DNA from: ZC4RG17 sp036380875
Lineage (GTDB): Bacteria; Actinomycetota; Acidimicrobiia; Spongiisociales; ZC4RG35
Length of the DNA stretch: 64,000 nucleotides
NCBI GenBank assembly: GCA_036380875.1
Contig: DASVDX010000072.1
Location: forward strand, 1-64,000
Reading direction: 5' to 3'
The notes under the pieces are model-generated. The model did no database searches and was not told where the DNA came from. It worked only from the letters and a program-made list of their open reading frames with translations. This document shows, one piece after another, positions 15,822 through 23,791 of the stretch; position 1 is the stretch's first letter; the number at the start of each line of letters is the position of its first letter. The position numbers were made by a program, and so were the translations under genes.

Positions 15822-17123
15822 ATGTTGGGGGAACGGGTGGAAACTCCCCGGGTGGATACTCCCAGAGCCGCAAGGGCATCGACCTCACCCACCCGAGGCC
15901 TGGAAGACATCGAACCGGGGCCCTCCCTGGCCCGGCGCCTCGCTGAGATCGACCGGCGAAAGCTCAATGGCAACCAGTTGGTGGAGCTGATGCGGGCCCG
16001 GGCCCGACAGGTCGCCCACGAGCAGGCAGAGCTCCTCGCCGATGTCGCCGAGTTGGCCCACACCCCGCCCTGTGTCGCCGACTCGCCACCAGAGCGCACC
16101 GAACACGTCGACGAGTTCGTCGGTGACGAGGTAGCGGCGGCGCTCACCCTCACCTCTCGCTCGGCCGACTCACTCGTGAAGCTCGCCCTCGATCTGGAAC
16201 GGCTTCCTCAGGTCCTGGCTGCGCTGCACGGCGGCCGCATCGACGTCCCTCGGGCGAGGATCCTGTGCGAGGAGACGGCTCTGCTCGACGACGCCGAGGC
16301 CGCCGCCGTCGTCGATGCCATGCTGGAGGAGGCTCCGGACCTGACCACCGCCCAGCTCGGCCGCCGGGTTCGGCGCCTCGTGACCGAAATCGATCCCGCG
16401 GCCGCCCGCCGTCGCCTCGAACACGGAAAGAAGGAGCGGCGGGTGGAGACGGCGTCGAACCCGGACGGCACGGCCGACCTGCTGGGTCGCCAACTGCCGC
16501 CCGATCAGACGGCGCAGGCGTGGTCACGCATCGAGGCCATCGCCCGCCACCTCAAGCGCCTCGGCGACGAGCGGACCCTCGACCAGATCCGGGCCGACGT
16601 GTTCTTGGCTCTCCTGTCGGGCTCGTCCACCTACTCGGCACACACGAGCGGCGGGGTCAGGCTGACGGTCGACCTCCCCACTCTCATGGGTTTGGCTGAA
16701 CGAGCCGGCGAGCTCGAGGGCTGGGGGCCGGTCGTCTCCGATCTGGCCCGCCAGGTGGCCGAATCGTTGCACGGTTGTCCCTGGGAGGTATCGGTCATCG
16801 ATCCCGCCACCGGACTGCCGGTGTGGGTGGGCACGACCCGCCGCCGGCCCACCACCACCCAGCGCCGCTGGGTCCAGGCGAGGAACCCGGCCTGCGTGTT
16901 CCCGGGTTGCAGCCGACCGGCCACCAACTGCCATCTCGACCACACCGTGCCGGTGAGCTGCAACGGCAAGACCACGATCCTCAACCTCGGTCCGCTCTGT
17001 GCGCGCCACCATCTCCGGGCGAAGCACAAAGCAGGTTGGCGGTTGTTCCAACCACGACCCGGTGTGTTCGCCTGGATCAGCCCGCGCCGCCACCAGTACG
17101 AGGTGCGGCCTCCCCCTCCCTGA
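15822..17123 (+). CDS. DUF222 and HNH endonuclease domain protein
   Basis: A 433-aa member of the 13E12-repeat group common and multi-copy in Actinobacteria. The DUF222 helical region spans about residues 40-330. The C-terminal HNH nuclease shows a zinc-type pair (CVFPGCSRP), HLDHTVP with the catalytic His, the Asn of ILNLGPLC and the final His of CARHHLRAKH. All nuclease residues appear present, so the protein is probably active on nucleic acid, but its role is unsettled. It stands alone between an AlkA-like gene and the aldehyde dehydrogenases and may have spread by duplication or mobility. Confidence 0.88.
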   Translation: MLGERVETPRVDTPRAARASTSPTRGLEDIEPGPSLARRLAEIDRRKLNGNQLVELMRARARQVAHEQAELLADVAELAHTPPCVADSPPERTEHVDEFVGDEVAAALTLTSRSADSLVKLALDLERLPQVLAALHGGRIDVPRARILCEETALLDDAEAAAVVDAMLEEAPDLTTAQLGRRVRRLVTEIDPAAARRRLEHGKKERRVETASNPDGTADLLGRQLPPDQTAQAWSRIEAIARHLKRLGDERTLDQIRADVFLALLSGSSTYSAHTSGGVRLTVDLPTLMGLAERAGELEGWGPVVSDLARQVAESLHGCPWEVSVIDPATGLPVWVGTTRRRPTTTQRRWVQARNPACVFPGCSRPATNCHLDHTVPVSCNGKTTILNLGPLCARHHLRAKHKAGWRLFQPRPGVFAWISPRRHQYEVRPPPP

Positions 17124-17136
17124 CCGATTCGGCGCC

Positions 17137-17982
17137 TCAGAGGCCTTTCGGGTGCCAGACCGTCTTGGTCTCGGTGAAAGCCGCGATCACATATGGCGAG
17201 CGGTCGCCGAACTCGCCGTCGAACACGACCCGCTTCACGTTGTGGACCGCACCCTCCTGGATCCGCCGACGCTGCTCGGACGTGGCGCCGACGGCGTCGA
17301 TGGCGTTCACGTCCATGTGGTCGGCCAGCCACGGGATCAACTCGTCGGTGTGGCCGGTGAGGATGTTCACCACCCCGGGCGGCACATCGGAGGTTGCCAG
17401 GACCTCGGCCAGGGTCACCGCCGGCATGGGCCGTGTCTCGGACGCGATCACCACTGCGGTGTTGCCCGAGACCAGGACCGCCGATAGCCGGGAGACGAGA
17501 CCGAGGAGCGCCGAGTCCTGAGGAGCGACGATGCCGACGACGCCGGTCGGCTCCGGGGTCGAGATGTTGAAGAACGGGCCGCTGACGGGGTTGAGGTTGC
17601 CGTAGATCTGGGCGAACTTGTCGGCCCAGCCGGCGTACCAGACGATGGTGTCGATCGCCTCAGCCACCTCGCGGCGGGCGCGGCGGCGGTCGGGGTCGGA
17701 GACCTGGACCTGGCTCACGAAGGTCTCGAACCGGTCCTCGATCATCTCGGCGACCCGGTAGAGGATCTGGCCGCGGTTGTATCCGCTGCGAGCCGCCCAG
17801 GAGGCCTGGGCGCTGCGGGCGTGGCGGACGGCGTCGCGCAGGTCCTTGCGCGAGGCCTGGGCGACCCGAGCCACGACCTCGCCCTCGGAGTCGAGCGCCG
17901 GATAGGAGCGGCCCGACTCGGACCGGGGGAACTCGCCCCCGATGTAGAGCTTGTAAGTCTTGCGGACGTCGACGCGGCTCAC
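17137..17982 (-). CDS. Truncated aldehyde-dehydrogenase-like protein, probable pseudoenzyme
   Basis: 281 aa, matching only the N-terminal NAD-binding half of the ALDH superfamily (full length about 480-500). It carries YKLYIGGEFPRSESGRSYPA and the ALDH core, but the oxyanion-site sequence (PWN in active enzymes) reads APQDSAL. The protein ends before the Glu and Cys of the catalytic domain. The ending is a clean in-frame stop with no remnant of the missing half before the convergent DUF222 gene. The GTG overlaps the upstream ALDH stop as GTGA, so the two are made together. It may be a structural or regulatory partner of the full enzyme. Confidence 0.85.
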   Translation of the reverse strand: MSRVDVRKTYKLYIGGEFPRSESGRSYPALDSEGEVVARVAQASRKDLRDAVRHARSAQASWAARSGYNRGQILYRVAEMIEDRFETFVSQVQVSDPDRRRARREVAEAIDTIVWYAGWADKFAQIYGNLNPVSGPFFNISTPEPTGVVGIVAPQDSALLGLVSRLSAVLVSGNTAVVIASETRPMPAVTLAEVLATSDVPPGVVNILTGHTDELIPWLADHMDVNAIDAVGATSEQRRRIQEGAVHNVKRVVFDGEFGDRSPYVIAAFTETKTVWHPKGL

Positions 17983-19493
17983 GAACGGCCTCCGGTGTGC
18001 TTGACGTAGTTGAGGAGGCCGTGACGCCCTCCCTCGCGGCCGAAGCCCGACTCCTTGTACCCGCCGAACGGCGAGGCGGGGTCGAACTTGTTGTAGGTGT
18101 TGGCCCACACGACGCCGGCCTTCATCCGGTCGGCCATCCACAGGATGCGGGAGCCTTTGGAGGTCCATACGCCGGCAGACAGGCCGTAGGGGGTGTTGTT
18201 GGCCTTCTCGACGGCCTCCGCCGGGGTGCGGAAGCTCATGATCGAGAGGACCGGACCGAAGATCTCTTCCTGGGCGATCCGGTGCGACTGGGAGACGCCT
18301 GTGAAGAGCGTGGGGACGAACCAGTACCCCTGGGACGGGAGCTCGCAGGGCGGCTGGTAGATCTCGGCGCCTTCCTCGACGCCTGCCTCGACCAGTTCCC
18401 GGATCTTCTCCAACTGCTGGCGGCTGTTGATGGCGCCCACGTCGGTGTTCTTGTCGAGCGGGTCGCCGACCCGCAGGGTGGCGAGCCGCGCCTTGAGCTT
18501 GTCGACGAAGAAGTCGTGGATGTTCTCCTGGACGAACAGGCGCGACCCGGCACAGCACACGTGGCCCTGGTTGAAGAAGATCCCGTTGACGACCCCTTCG
18601 ATCGCCTGGTCGATGGGGGCGTCGTCGAAGATGACGTGGGCGGCCTTGCCGCCGAGCTCCAGGGTGAGGCGCTTTTCGGTGCCGGCCAGTTGTGACTGGA
18701 TGAGCTTTCCGACCTCGGTCGACCCGGTGAACGCCACCTTGTCGACGTCGGGGTGGCCGGTGAGAGCCGCTCCCGTCTCCCCGGCGCCGGTGACGACGTT
18801 GAAGACTCCTGGCGGCAACCCTGCTTCAGCGGTGATCTCGGCGAAGGCCAGCGCCGTGAGTGGAGTCGTTTCGGCCGGCTTGAGGACCACCGTGTTCCCG
18901 GTCGCCAGGGCGGGCGCCACCTTCCAGGCCAGCATCAACAGCGGGAAGTTCCAGGGGATGACCTGGCCGGCGACGCCGAGCGGCTCGGGTCGGAAGCCAG
19001 GGAAGGCATACTCGAGCTTGTCGGCCCACCCGGCGTAGTAGAAGAAGTTGGCGGCCACCTGCGGCAGGTCGACGTCGCGGGACTCCTTGATCGGCTTGCC
19101 GCCGTCCAGGGTCTCGAGCACCGCCAACTCCCGGGACCGCTCCTGGATCATGCGGGCGATGCGGAAGATGTATTTGGCGCGCTCGGAACCGGGCATGCGG
19201 CCCCAGCCGTCCTCGAAGGCGGCCCGGGCTGCCTCCACAGCCGCGTCGACGTCTTCGGGCCCGGCCTCGGCGACTTCGGCTAGCTCCTCTTCGGTGGCCG
19301 GGTTGATCGTCGGGAAGTACTTGCCGCTCTTGGGTTTCCGGTACTCGCCGTCGATGAACAGCTCGTAGCGATCGGCGACCTCGACGATGTCGGTCGATTC
19401 TCGGGACGGGGCGTACTCCCACTCGATCCGGGGAGTGACGACTTCCGCCTTGCGGGTCCCGACCTGGGTCTTCTCCGTCGTCTCCGGCTCCAT
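17979..19493 (-). CDS. NAD(P)-dependent aldehyde dehydrogenase
   Basis: A complete class-I-type ALDH of 504 aa. It shows the PWNFP segment (QVIPWNFPLL), coenzyme loop FTGSTEVGK, general base Glu in LELGGK and the catalytic Cys in GHVCCAGSR. Downstream are EEIFGPVLS and the C-terminal GGYKESGFGREGG. It sits 3 nt after deoC, which suggests oxidation of acetaldehyde or a related aldehyde released by DeoC. An N-terminal extension of about 40 residues precedes the family's usual start. Confidence 0.95.
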   Translation of the reverse strand: MEPETTEKTQVGTRKAEVVTPRIEWEYAPSRESTDIVEVADRYELFIDGEYRKPKSGKYFPTINPATEEELAEVAEAGPEDVDAAVEAARAAFEDGWGRMPGSERAKYIFRIARMIQERSRELAVLETLDGGKPIKESRDVDLPQVAANFFYYAGWADKLEYAFPGFRPEPLGVAGQVIPWNFPLLMLAWKVAPALATGNTVVLKPAETTPLTALAFAEITAEAGLPPGVFNVVTGAGETGAALTGHPDVDKVAFTGSTEVGKLIQSQLAGTEKRLTLELGGKAAHVIFDDAPIDQAIEGVVNGIFFNQGHVCCAGSRLFVQENIHDFFVDKLKARLATLRVGDPLDKNTDVGAINSRQQLEKIRELVEAGVEEGAEIYQPPCELPSQGYWFVPTLFTGVSQSHRIAQEEIFGPVLSIMSFRTPAEAVEKANNTPYGLSAGVWTSKGSRILWMADRMKAGVVWANTYNKFDPASPFGGYKESGFGREGGRHGLLNYVKHTGGRS

Positions 19494-19496
19494 CGA

Positions 19497-20450
19497 TCAA
19501 TCCTTCGTGAAATAGTCGGGGCTCTGGTAGCGGCCGGTCTCGAGCCAGCGGATCTGCATGAGGACGTCGTTGAGGAGCGACGACGCTCCGATCCGGAACC
19601 AGTCGGGGCTCATCCATTCCTGGCCCAGGGTCTCGTTGAGAACCACGAGATAGCGAATGGCGTCTTTGGCGGTGCGGATCCCGCCGGCGGGTTTCATCCC
19701 CACCTTGATCCCGGTGGCTGCCCAGAAGTCACGGATCGCTTCGAGCATCACGAGCGTGACGGGAAGCGTGGCGGCCGGAGACACCTTGCCGGTGGAGGTC
19801 TTGATGAAATCGGCACCGGCGGCCATCGCCAGCACCGAGGCACGGCGGACGTTGTCGAAGGTCTCGAGTTCGCCGGTCTCGAGGATGACCTTGAGATGGG
19901 CGTCGCCACACGCCTCCTTGACCCGCACGATCTCGTCGAAGACCCGGTAGTAGTCGCCGGACAGGAACGCACCCCGGTTGATGACCATGTCGACTTCGTC
20001 GGCGCCCGCCTCGACCACTTGGCGGGTTTCCTCGACCTTCAATGCGATGTCGGCCTGGCCGGACGGAAAATAGGTGGCCACCGAAGCGACCTTCACGCTC
20101 GTGCCTTCCACCGCCTGGCGGGCGTAAGGCACCATCGCCGGGTACACGCAGACCGCCGCCACCGACGGGATCGAGGGGTCGGTGGGGTCCGGCCGGATGG
20201 CCTTGGAGCTCATCTGGATCACCTTGCCCGGCGTGTCCATGCCTTCGAGGGTGGTCAGATCCATCATCGTCACGGCCATGCGGAGCGCATGGGCCTTCGA
20301 CTCCTTCTTGATCGAGCGGGTCGACAGCGACGCCACTCGCTCTGTCACCGCCACTTCGTCGACCGGGGGCACCGACCGGAGGAACGACGTCAGCGTCGAG
20401 TTGGTGAGACGGTCGGGGAGGATCGCCTGGCGGGTGGAAGTGAGTGTCAC
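19497..20450 (-). CDS. deoC: Deoxyribose-phosphate aldolase
   Basis: Cleaves 2-deoxyribose 5-phosphate into glyceraldehyde 3-phosphate and acetaldehyde. The 317-aa protein has the Schiff-base lysine in DFIKTSTGK and the second active-site lysine in GMKPAGGIRTAKDA. The length fits the longer actinobacterial and animal-type DeoC. The GTG start has TACCAT 7 nt upstream. The downstream ALDH pair could oxidise the acetaldehyde product, so this is a deoxynucleoside catabolic operon. Confidence 0.96.
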   Translation of the reverse strand: MTLTSTRQAILPDRLTNSTLTSFLRSVPPVDEVAVTERVASLSTRSIKKESKAHALRMAVTMMDLTTLEGMDTPGKVIQMSSKAIRPDPTDPSIPSVAAVCVYPAMVPYARQAVEGTSVKVASVATYFPSGQADIALKVEETRQVVEAGADEVDMVINRGAFLSGDYYRVFDEIVRVKEACGDAHLKVILETGELETFDNVRRASVLAMAAGADFIKTSTGKVSPAATLPVTLVMLEAIRDFWAATGIKVGMKPAGGIRTAKDAIRYLVVLNETLGQEWMSPDWFRIGASSLLNDVLMQIRWLETGRYQSPDYFTKD

Positions 20451-20457
20451 ATCACCG

Positions 20458-20532
20458 ATGGTACCGGATGCCGTTCGCTGCCCTCGGGCGACGGCAATTG
20501 ACGATCACCGACGTCGGCGGGGTCGGTACCCT
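20458..20532. promoter_or_regulatory. Divergent promoters for deoC and metG
   Basis: On minus, TACCAT (20458-20463) lies 7 nt before the deoC GTG. On plus, TACCCT (20527-20532) lies 10 nt before the metG ATG. Neither has a clear -35 or a Shine-Dalgarno. Confidence 0.4.
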
Positions 20533-20542
20533 TTTCGGTCTG

Positions 20543-22195
20543 ATGCCTGAGCCCCGCTACATACTCGTCGCCGTCGCCTGGCCCTACGCCCAGGGCCCGC
20601 TCCACCTGGGTCACATCGCCGGCGCCTATCTGCCCCCCGACATCTTCGCCCGCTACCACCGGATCGCCGGCAACGAGGTGCTGATGGTGTCCGGGTCGGA
20701 TGTGCACGGCACTCCGATCACCGTGAAAGCCGACCAGGAGGGCGTCACCCCCCAGGAGATCGTGGACCGCTACCACCCCGAGTTCCTCGACTACTGGGAC
20801 AGACTGGGGATCTCTTTCGACCTGTTCACCACGACCGGGACCGAGATCCACTTCCGGGTCGCCCAGGAGTTCTTCCTCAGACTCCTGGAAAACGGGCATC
20901 TCTACCGGAAGGTGACGGAGCAGTTCTACGACGAGGAGCGGGGCCAGTTCCTCCCCGACCGTTACATAGAGGGCACCTGTCCCCACTGCGGCTATCCCCA
21001 CGCTCGTGGCGACCAGTGCGACAACTGCGGACGGACGCTCGACCCCTCCGATCTGATCGATCCCCGCTCGAAGCTCACCGGATCGACCCCGGTCCTGCGG
21101 GAGACCGAGCACTACTACTGGCGACTCTCCGCCTTCCAGAGACAGCTCGAGGAATGGCTCTCCACCCGCGAGGGTTGGCGGCCCCACGTGATCAACTTCG
21201 CCCTCGGCATGGTCCGGGAGGGCCTCCACGACCGCGCCTTCACCCGGGACCTCGACTGGGGCATCCCGATCCCGGTGGACGACATCGGCGATGGCAAGTC
21301 GATCTACGTCTGGTGGGAGGCGGTGATGGGCTACTACTCCGCCCCCCAGGAGTGGGCGGAGCGCCAGGGCGACCCAGATGCCTGGAAGGCCTGGTGGACC
21401 AACCCGGACGCCGAGAGTTACTACTTCGTCGGCAAGGACAACATCCCGTTCCACGCCGTCTACTGGCCGGCGCTCCTGATGGGGCACGGCGGCCTCAACC
21501 TGCCGACCAACGTCCCCGCCAACCAATACGTCACGTTCGGGGGCCGCAAGGCCTCGAAGTCGATGGGCGTGGGCCGGCCGTTGTCTTGGTATCTCGACAG
21601 GCTGGAGCCCGACGCCCTCCGGTTCGCCCTGGCTTCGGTGCTCCCCGAGCAGAACGACACCGACCTGTTCGACGACGAGATCGTCCGGCGGGTCAACGAG
21701 GAGCTCGTCTCGACGTGGGGCAACCTGGTCAATCGGACGCTGAGCCTCACGTCCCGCAACTTCGGCGGGGCCGTGCCGGAGCCGGGGGATCTGACCGAGG
21801 AAGACAAGAAGCTCCTGGAGGCGGTCGATTCCGCCCTCGAGGACGAAGCTGCCCACATCGAGGCGGTGGAGCTGCGAGCCGGGCTGCGGAGCGCGCTCGG
21901 GGCGGCGGGCGAGGTCAACGCCTACCTCAACGCCACCGAGCCGTGGAAGCTGGTGAAGGAAGACCCGGAGAGAGCTGCGACCGTCTTGTGGACGGCAGTC
22001 CAGGCGGTAGCCGGCGTCCGGGTGGCATTCTCTCCCTATCTTCCGTTCTCGACGGAGGCGTTGGGCGAGATGCTGGGGATCGGCCCGGTGAACGAATGGT
22101 CCCGACCGACGGTGCCGGCCGGGACCCAACTCGGGGAGATCCGGCCCCTCTTCACCAAGCTCGACGACGACGCTTTGGCCGACGAGTCGGCGTAG
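20543..22195 (+). CDS. metG: Methionyl-tRNA synthetase
   Basis: Charges tRNA-Met. A class I synthetase of 550 aa with the HIGH-type motif PLHLGHIAGAYLP, a four-Cys zinc knuckle (CPHCG and CDNCG, about residues 145-162) and a KMSKS-type loop KASKS in GRKASKSMG. The anticodon-binding helical domain follows; the C-terminal EMAP-like dimerisation domain of longer MetRS is absent. I chose ATG 20543, giving the standard MPEPRYILVAVAWPYAQGP; the frame is open further upstream but would run through the promoter. It converges on sodN. Confidence 0.96.
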   Translation: MPEPRYILVAVAWPYAQGPLHLGHIAGAYLPPDIFARYHRIAGNEVLMVSGSDVHGTPITVKADQEGVTPQEIVDRYHPEFLDYWDRLGISFDLFTTTGTEIHFRVAQEFFLRLLENGHLYRKVTEQFYDEERGQFLPDRYIEGTCPHCGYPHARGDQCDNCGRTLDPSDLIDPRSKLTGSTPVLRETEHYYWRLSAFQRQLEEWLSTREGWRPHVINFALGMVREGLHDRAFTRDLDWGIPIPVDDIGDGKSIYVWWEAVMGYYSAPQEWAERQGDPDAWKAWWTNPDAESYYFVGKDNIPFHAVYWPALLMGHGGLNLPTNVPANQYVTFGGRKASKSMGVGRPLSWYLDRLEPDALRFALASVLPEQNDTDLFDDEIVRRVNEELVSTWGNLVNRTLSLTSRNFGGAVPEPGDLTEEDKKLLEAVDSALEDEAAHIEAVELRAGLRSALGAAGEVNAYLNATEPWKLVKEDPERAATVLWTAVQAVAGVRVAFSPYLPFSTEALGEMLGIGPVNEWSRPTVPAGTQLGEIRPLFTKLDDDALADESA

Positions 22196-22202
22196 GGGCC
22201 GG

Positions 22203-22222
22203 TCCAGCTGCGATCAGCTGGA
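22203..22222. terminator. Hairpin TCCAGCTG-CGAT-CAGCTGGA between convergent metG and sodN
   Basis: A perfect 8-bp stem with a CGAT loop lies 8 nt after the metG stop and overlaps the sodN stop codon. It is placed for bidirectional termination, but neither strand has a clear T tract. Confidence 0.45.
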
Positions 22223-22627
22223 GGGAGGGTACACCCCCATGTCCTTGGCCTTCTCGGTCTGCCAGAAGATGTCGGCGATCTGATCGATCAGCTCCACGAG
22301 CTTCTGGCCGTCGGCGGGGTCGACCGACTTCTTGGCCTTGCCCGCCTGGAGCAGCGTCCGCCAAACCAGGTCGTCCAGCTCGGGGAACTGCTTGCGGTGC
22401 TCTTCGGTGAAGAAATCGGCCCACAGCACCATCACGTGGTGCTTGACCAGCTCCGCCCGCTCTTCCTTGATCTGGATGGCCCGGGCCCGGAAGACCTCGT
22501 CGTCGGACTGGTGATACTTCTCGGCCGACTTGAGGACGGACAGCGCCTCGATCTTGGCCTGAGCGGGGTCGTACACGCCGCAGTACAGGTCGCAATGCGC
22601 ATGGGCGACAGTCGGTGAGCGGAACAT
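22214..22627 (-). CDS. sodN: Nickel-containing superoxide dismutase
   Basis: Dismutates superoxide with Ni bound by the N-terminal hook of the mature protein. The 137-aa precursor has a 10-residue propeptide (MFRSPTVAHA) before the mature His1-Cys2. The hook reads HCDLYCGVYDPAQAKIEA: ligands His1, Cys2 and Cys6 are present, but the near-invariant Pro5 is Tyr. The rest matches Streptomyces SodN (KEERAELVKHHVMVLWADFF, QIADIFWQTEKAK). The ATG at 22627 has AGGAGG four bases before it. The divergent sodX encodes the protease that removes the propeptide. Confidence 0.95.
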   Translation of the reverse strand: MFRSPTVAHAHCDLYCGVYDPAQAKIEALSVLKSAEKYHQSDDEVFRARAIQIKEERAELVKHHVMVLWADFFTEEHRKQFPELDDLVWRTLLQAGKAKKSVDPADGQKLVELIDQIADIFWQTEKAKDMGVYPPSS

Positions 22628-22630
22628 ACA

Positions 22631-22661
22631 ACCTCCTGTAGGGATACTCATCCGCACCATA
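22631..22661 (-). promoter_or_regulatory. sodN -10 and Shine-Dalgarno
   Basis: TATGGT (22656-22661) and AGGAGGT (22631-22637) on the minus strand give a leader of about 20 nt. This spacer is shared with divergent sodX; I see no TTGCAA-type nickel-regulator box. Confidence 0.4.
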
Positions 22662-22684
22662 CTCCAACGACGGTCACCGCAAAC

Positions 22685-23053
22685 ATGAGAAGGTTCGTCG
22701 TATCGGAGATGTCGATGTCGCCGGCGCTGATGCCAGGCGACCGTTTGCTCGCCCGCAAGCTGCGGGCACCCAAACGAGGACGGATCGTGTTCTTCCCCCA
22801 TCCCCACCGCGACGACTTCTGGCTGGTGAAACGGATCGTGGGCTTGCCTGGCGACGCCGTCCGGTGGGTCGATGGCGAACCTGTCATCGAGACCGGGTCG
22901 GAAGCACCCGATGCGGCGCTGGTGCCACCGGGCTACATGTACGTGCTCTCCGACCGCCGCGATCTGACCCGAGCCGACTCGCGTACCTTCGGCCCGGTGC
23001 CGATGAACCCCGCCTACATCGCCGTGTTCCGCTACCGACGGGGTGACCGATGA
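22685..23053 (+). CDS. sodX: Nickel-type superoxide dismutase maturation protease
   Basis: An S24/S26 signal-peptidase-like protease of 122 aa that trims pro-SodN to expose His1. The Ser-Lys dyad is recognisable: Ser in EMSMSPALMPGD and Lys in WLVKRIVGLPGD. The GYMYVLSDRRD and SRTFGPVP segments follow the S26 pattern. There is no membrane segment, consistent with cytoplasmic processing. It diverges from sodN across 57 nt and overlaps the downstream glycosylase as ATGA. Confidence 0.92.
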   Translation: MRRFVVSEMSMSPALMPGDRLLARKLRAPKRGRIVFFPHPHRDDFWLVKRIVGLPGDAVRWVDGEPVIETGSEAPDAALVPPGYMYVLSDRRDLTRADSRTFGPVPMNPAYIAVFRYRRGDR

Positions 23054-23730
23054 ACCCGATCTCTCCGGACATGTTCCCGACTCTCGTCGAGCACCTCACC
23101 ACCGAAGACCCCCACCTCGCTTCGGTGGTGGCCAACCACGGGGTTCCCGCCTTCTGGCACCGACCGCCGGGATTCGCCTCCTTGGCGCTCTTCATCGTCG
23201 AACAGCAGGTCTCGCTCGCCTCGGCGAAGGCCGTATACGAGCGGCTCGTGGACTTGCTCGGTTCGGTGGAGCCCCGAACGGTCCATGCCGCCGACCCCGA
23301 CGACCTGGGCCGGGCCGGGCTCACCCGTCAGAAGCAGCGTTATCTGAAGTTGCTCGCCGAGGCCGTCCTCGAAGGACGTCTCGACCTCGACGGCCTCGCC
23401 TCCCTCCCCGACGAGGATGCCCGCCGGCTCCTGCTGGCCCAGACCGGGATCGGGCCGTGGACGGCCGACGTGTATCTGCTCTCGGCGCTGCGCCGTCCTG
23501 ACGTGTGGCCGGTCGGCGACCGGGCCCTCCAGGTGGGGGTGGGCGACCTGCTCGGCGCGAACGTGCCTCCCACTCCCGAGGAACTCGACATCATCGGGCA
23601 GCGGTGGCGTCCGTACCGGTCCGTCGCCGCCCGCCTGATCTGGCACGACTACCTGTGCCGTCGCGGCCGCCGGGAAACCGAAGTGGCCGGCCTGGCACCG
23701 ATCGGTGACGACGCCCTGGCGCAGGACTAG
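23050..23730 (+). CDS. DNA-3-methyladenine glycosylase II-like (HhH-GPD)
   Basis: A 226-aa AlkA-type glycosylase lacking the AlkA N-terminal domain. The HhH hairpin is LLAQTGIGPWTADVYLL and the catalytic Asp is in VWPVGDRALQ. FIVEQQVSLASAKAVYERL matches the first helices of the fold. It is translationally coupled to sodX (ATGA), linking base repair with superoxide defence. It is the second AlkA-like gene within 10 kb and is clearly different from the one at 14861-15733. Confidence 0.92.
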   Translation: MNPISPDMFPTLVEHLTTEDPHLASVVANHGVPAFWHRPPGFASLALFIVEQQVSLASAKAVYERLVDLLGSVEPRTVHAADPDDLGRAGLTRQKQRYLKLLAEAVLEGRLDLDGLASLPDEDARRLLLAQTGIGPWTADVYLLSALRRPDVWPVGDRALQVGVGDLLGANVPPTPEELDIIGQRWRPYRSVAARLIWHDYLCRRGRRETEVAGLAPIGDDALAQD

Positions 23731-23791
23731 CGTTCCGGTCCGTATGACGGGGCCGCGTATGGACCATTTCCGTCCTCTTCTTCCCTGAGTC

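Noticed and set aside
17134..17144. A GCCTC-A-GAGGC hairpin between DUF222 and the short ALDH gene
   Set aside because: The usable stem is only 4 bp with no T run; too weak to call a terminator.
22628..22684. A nickel-regulator (Nur) box between sodN and sodX
   Set aside because: No TTGCAA-N5-TTGCAA-type repeat is present; only a GAGTAT direct repeat, which is not diagnostic.
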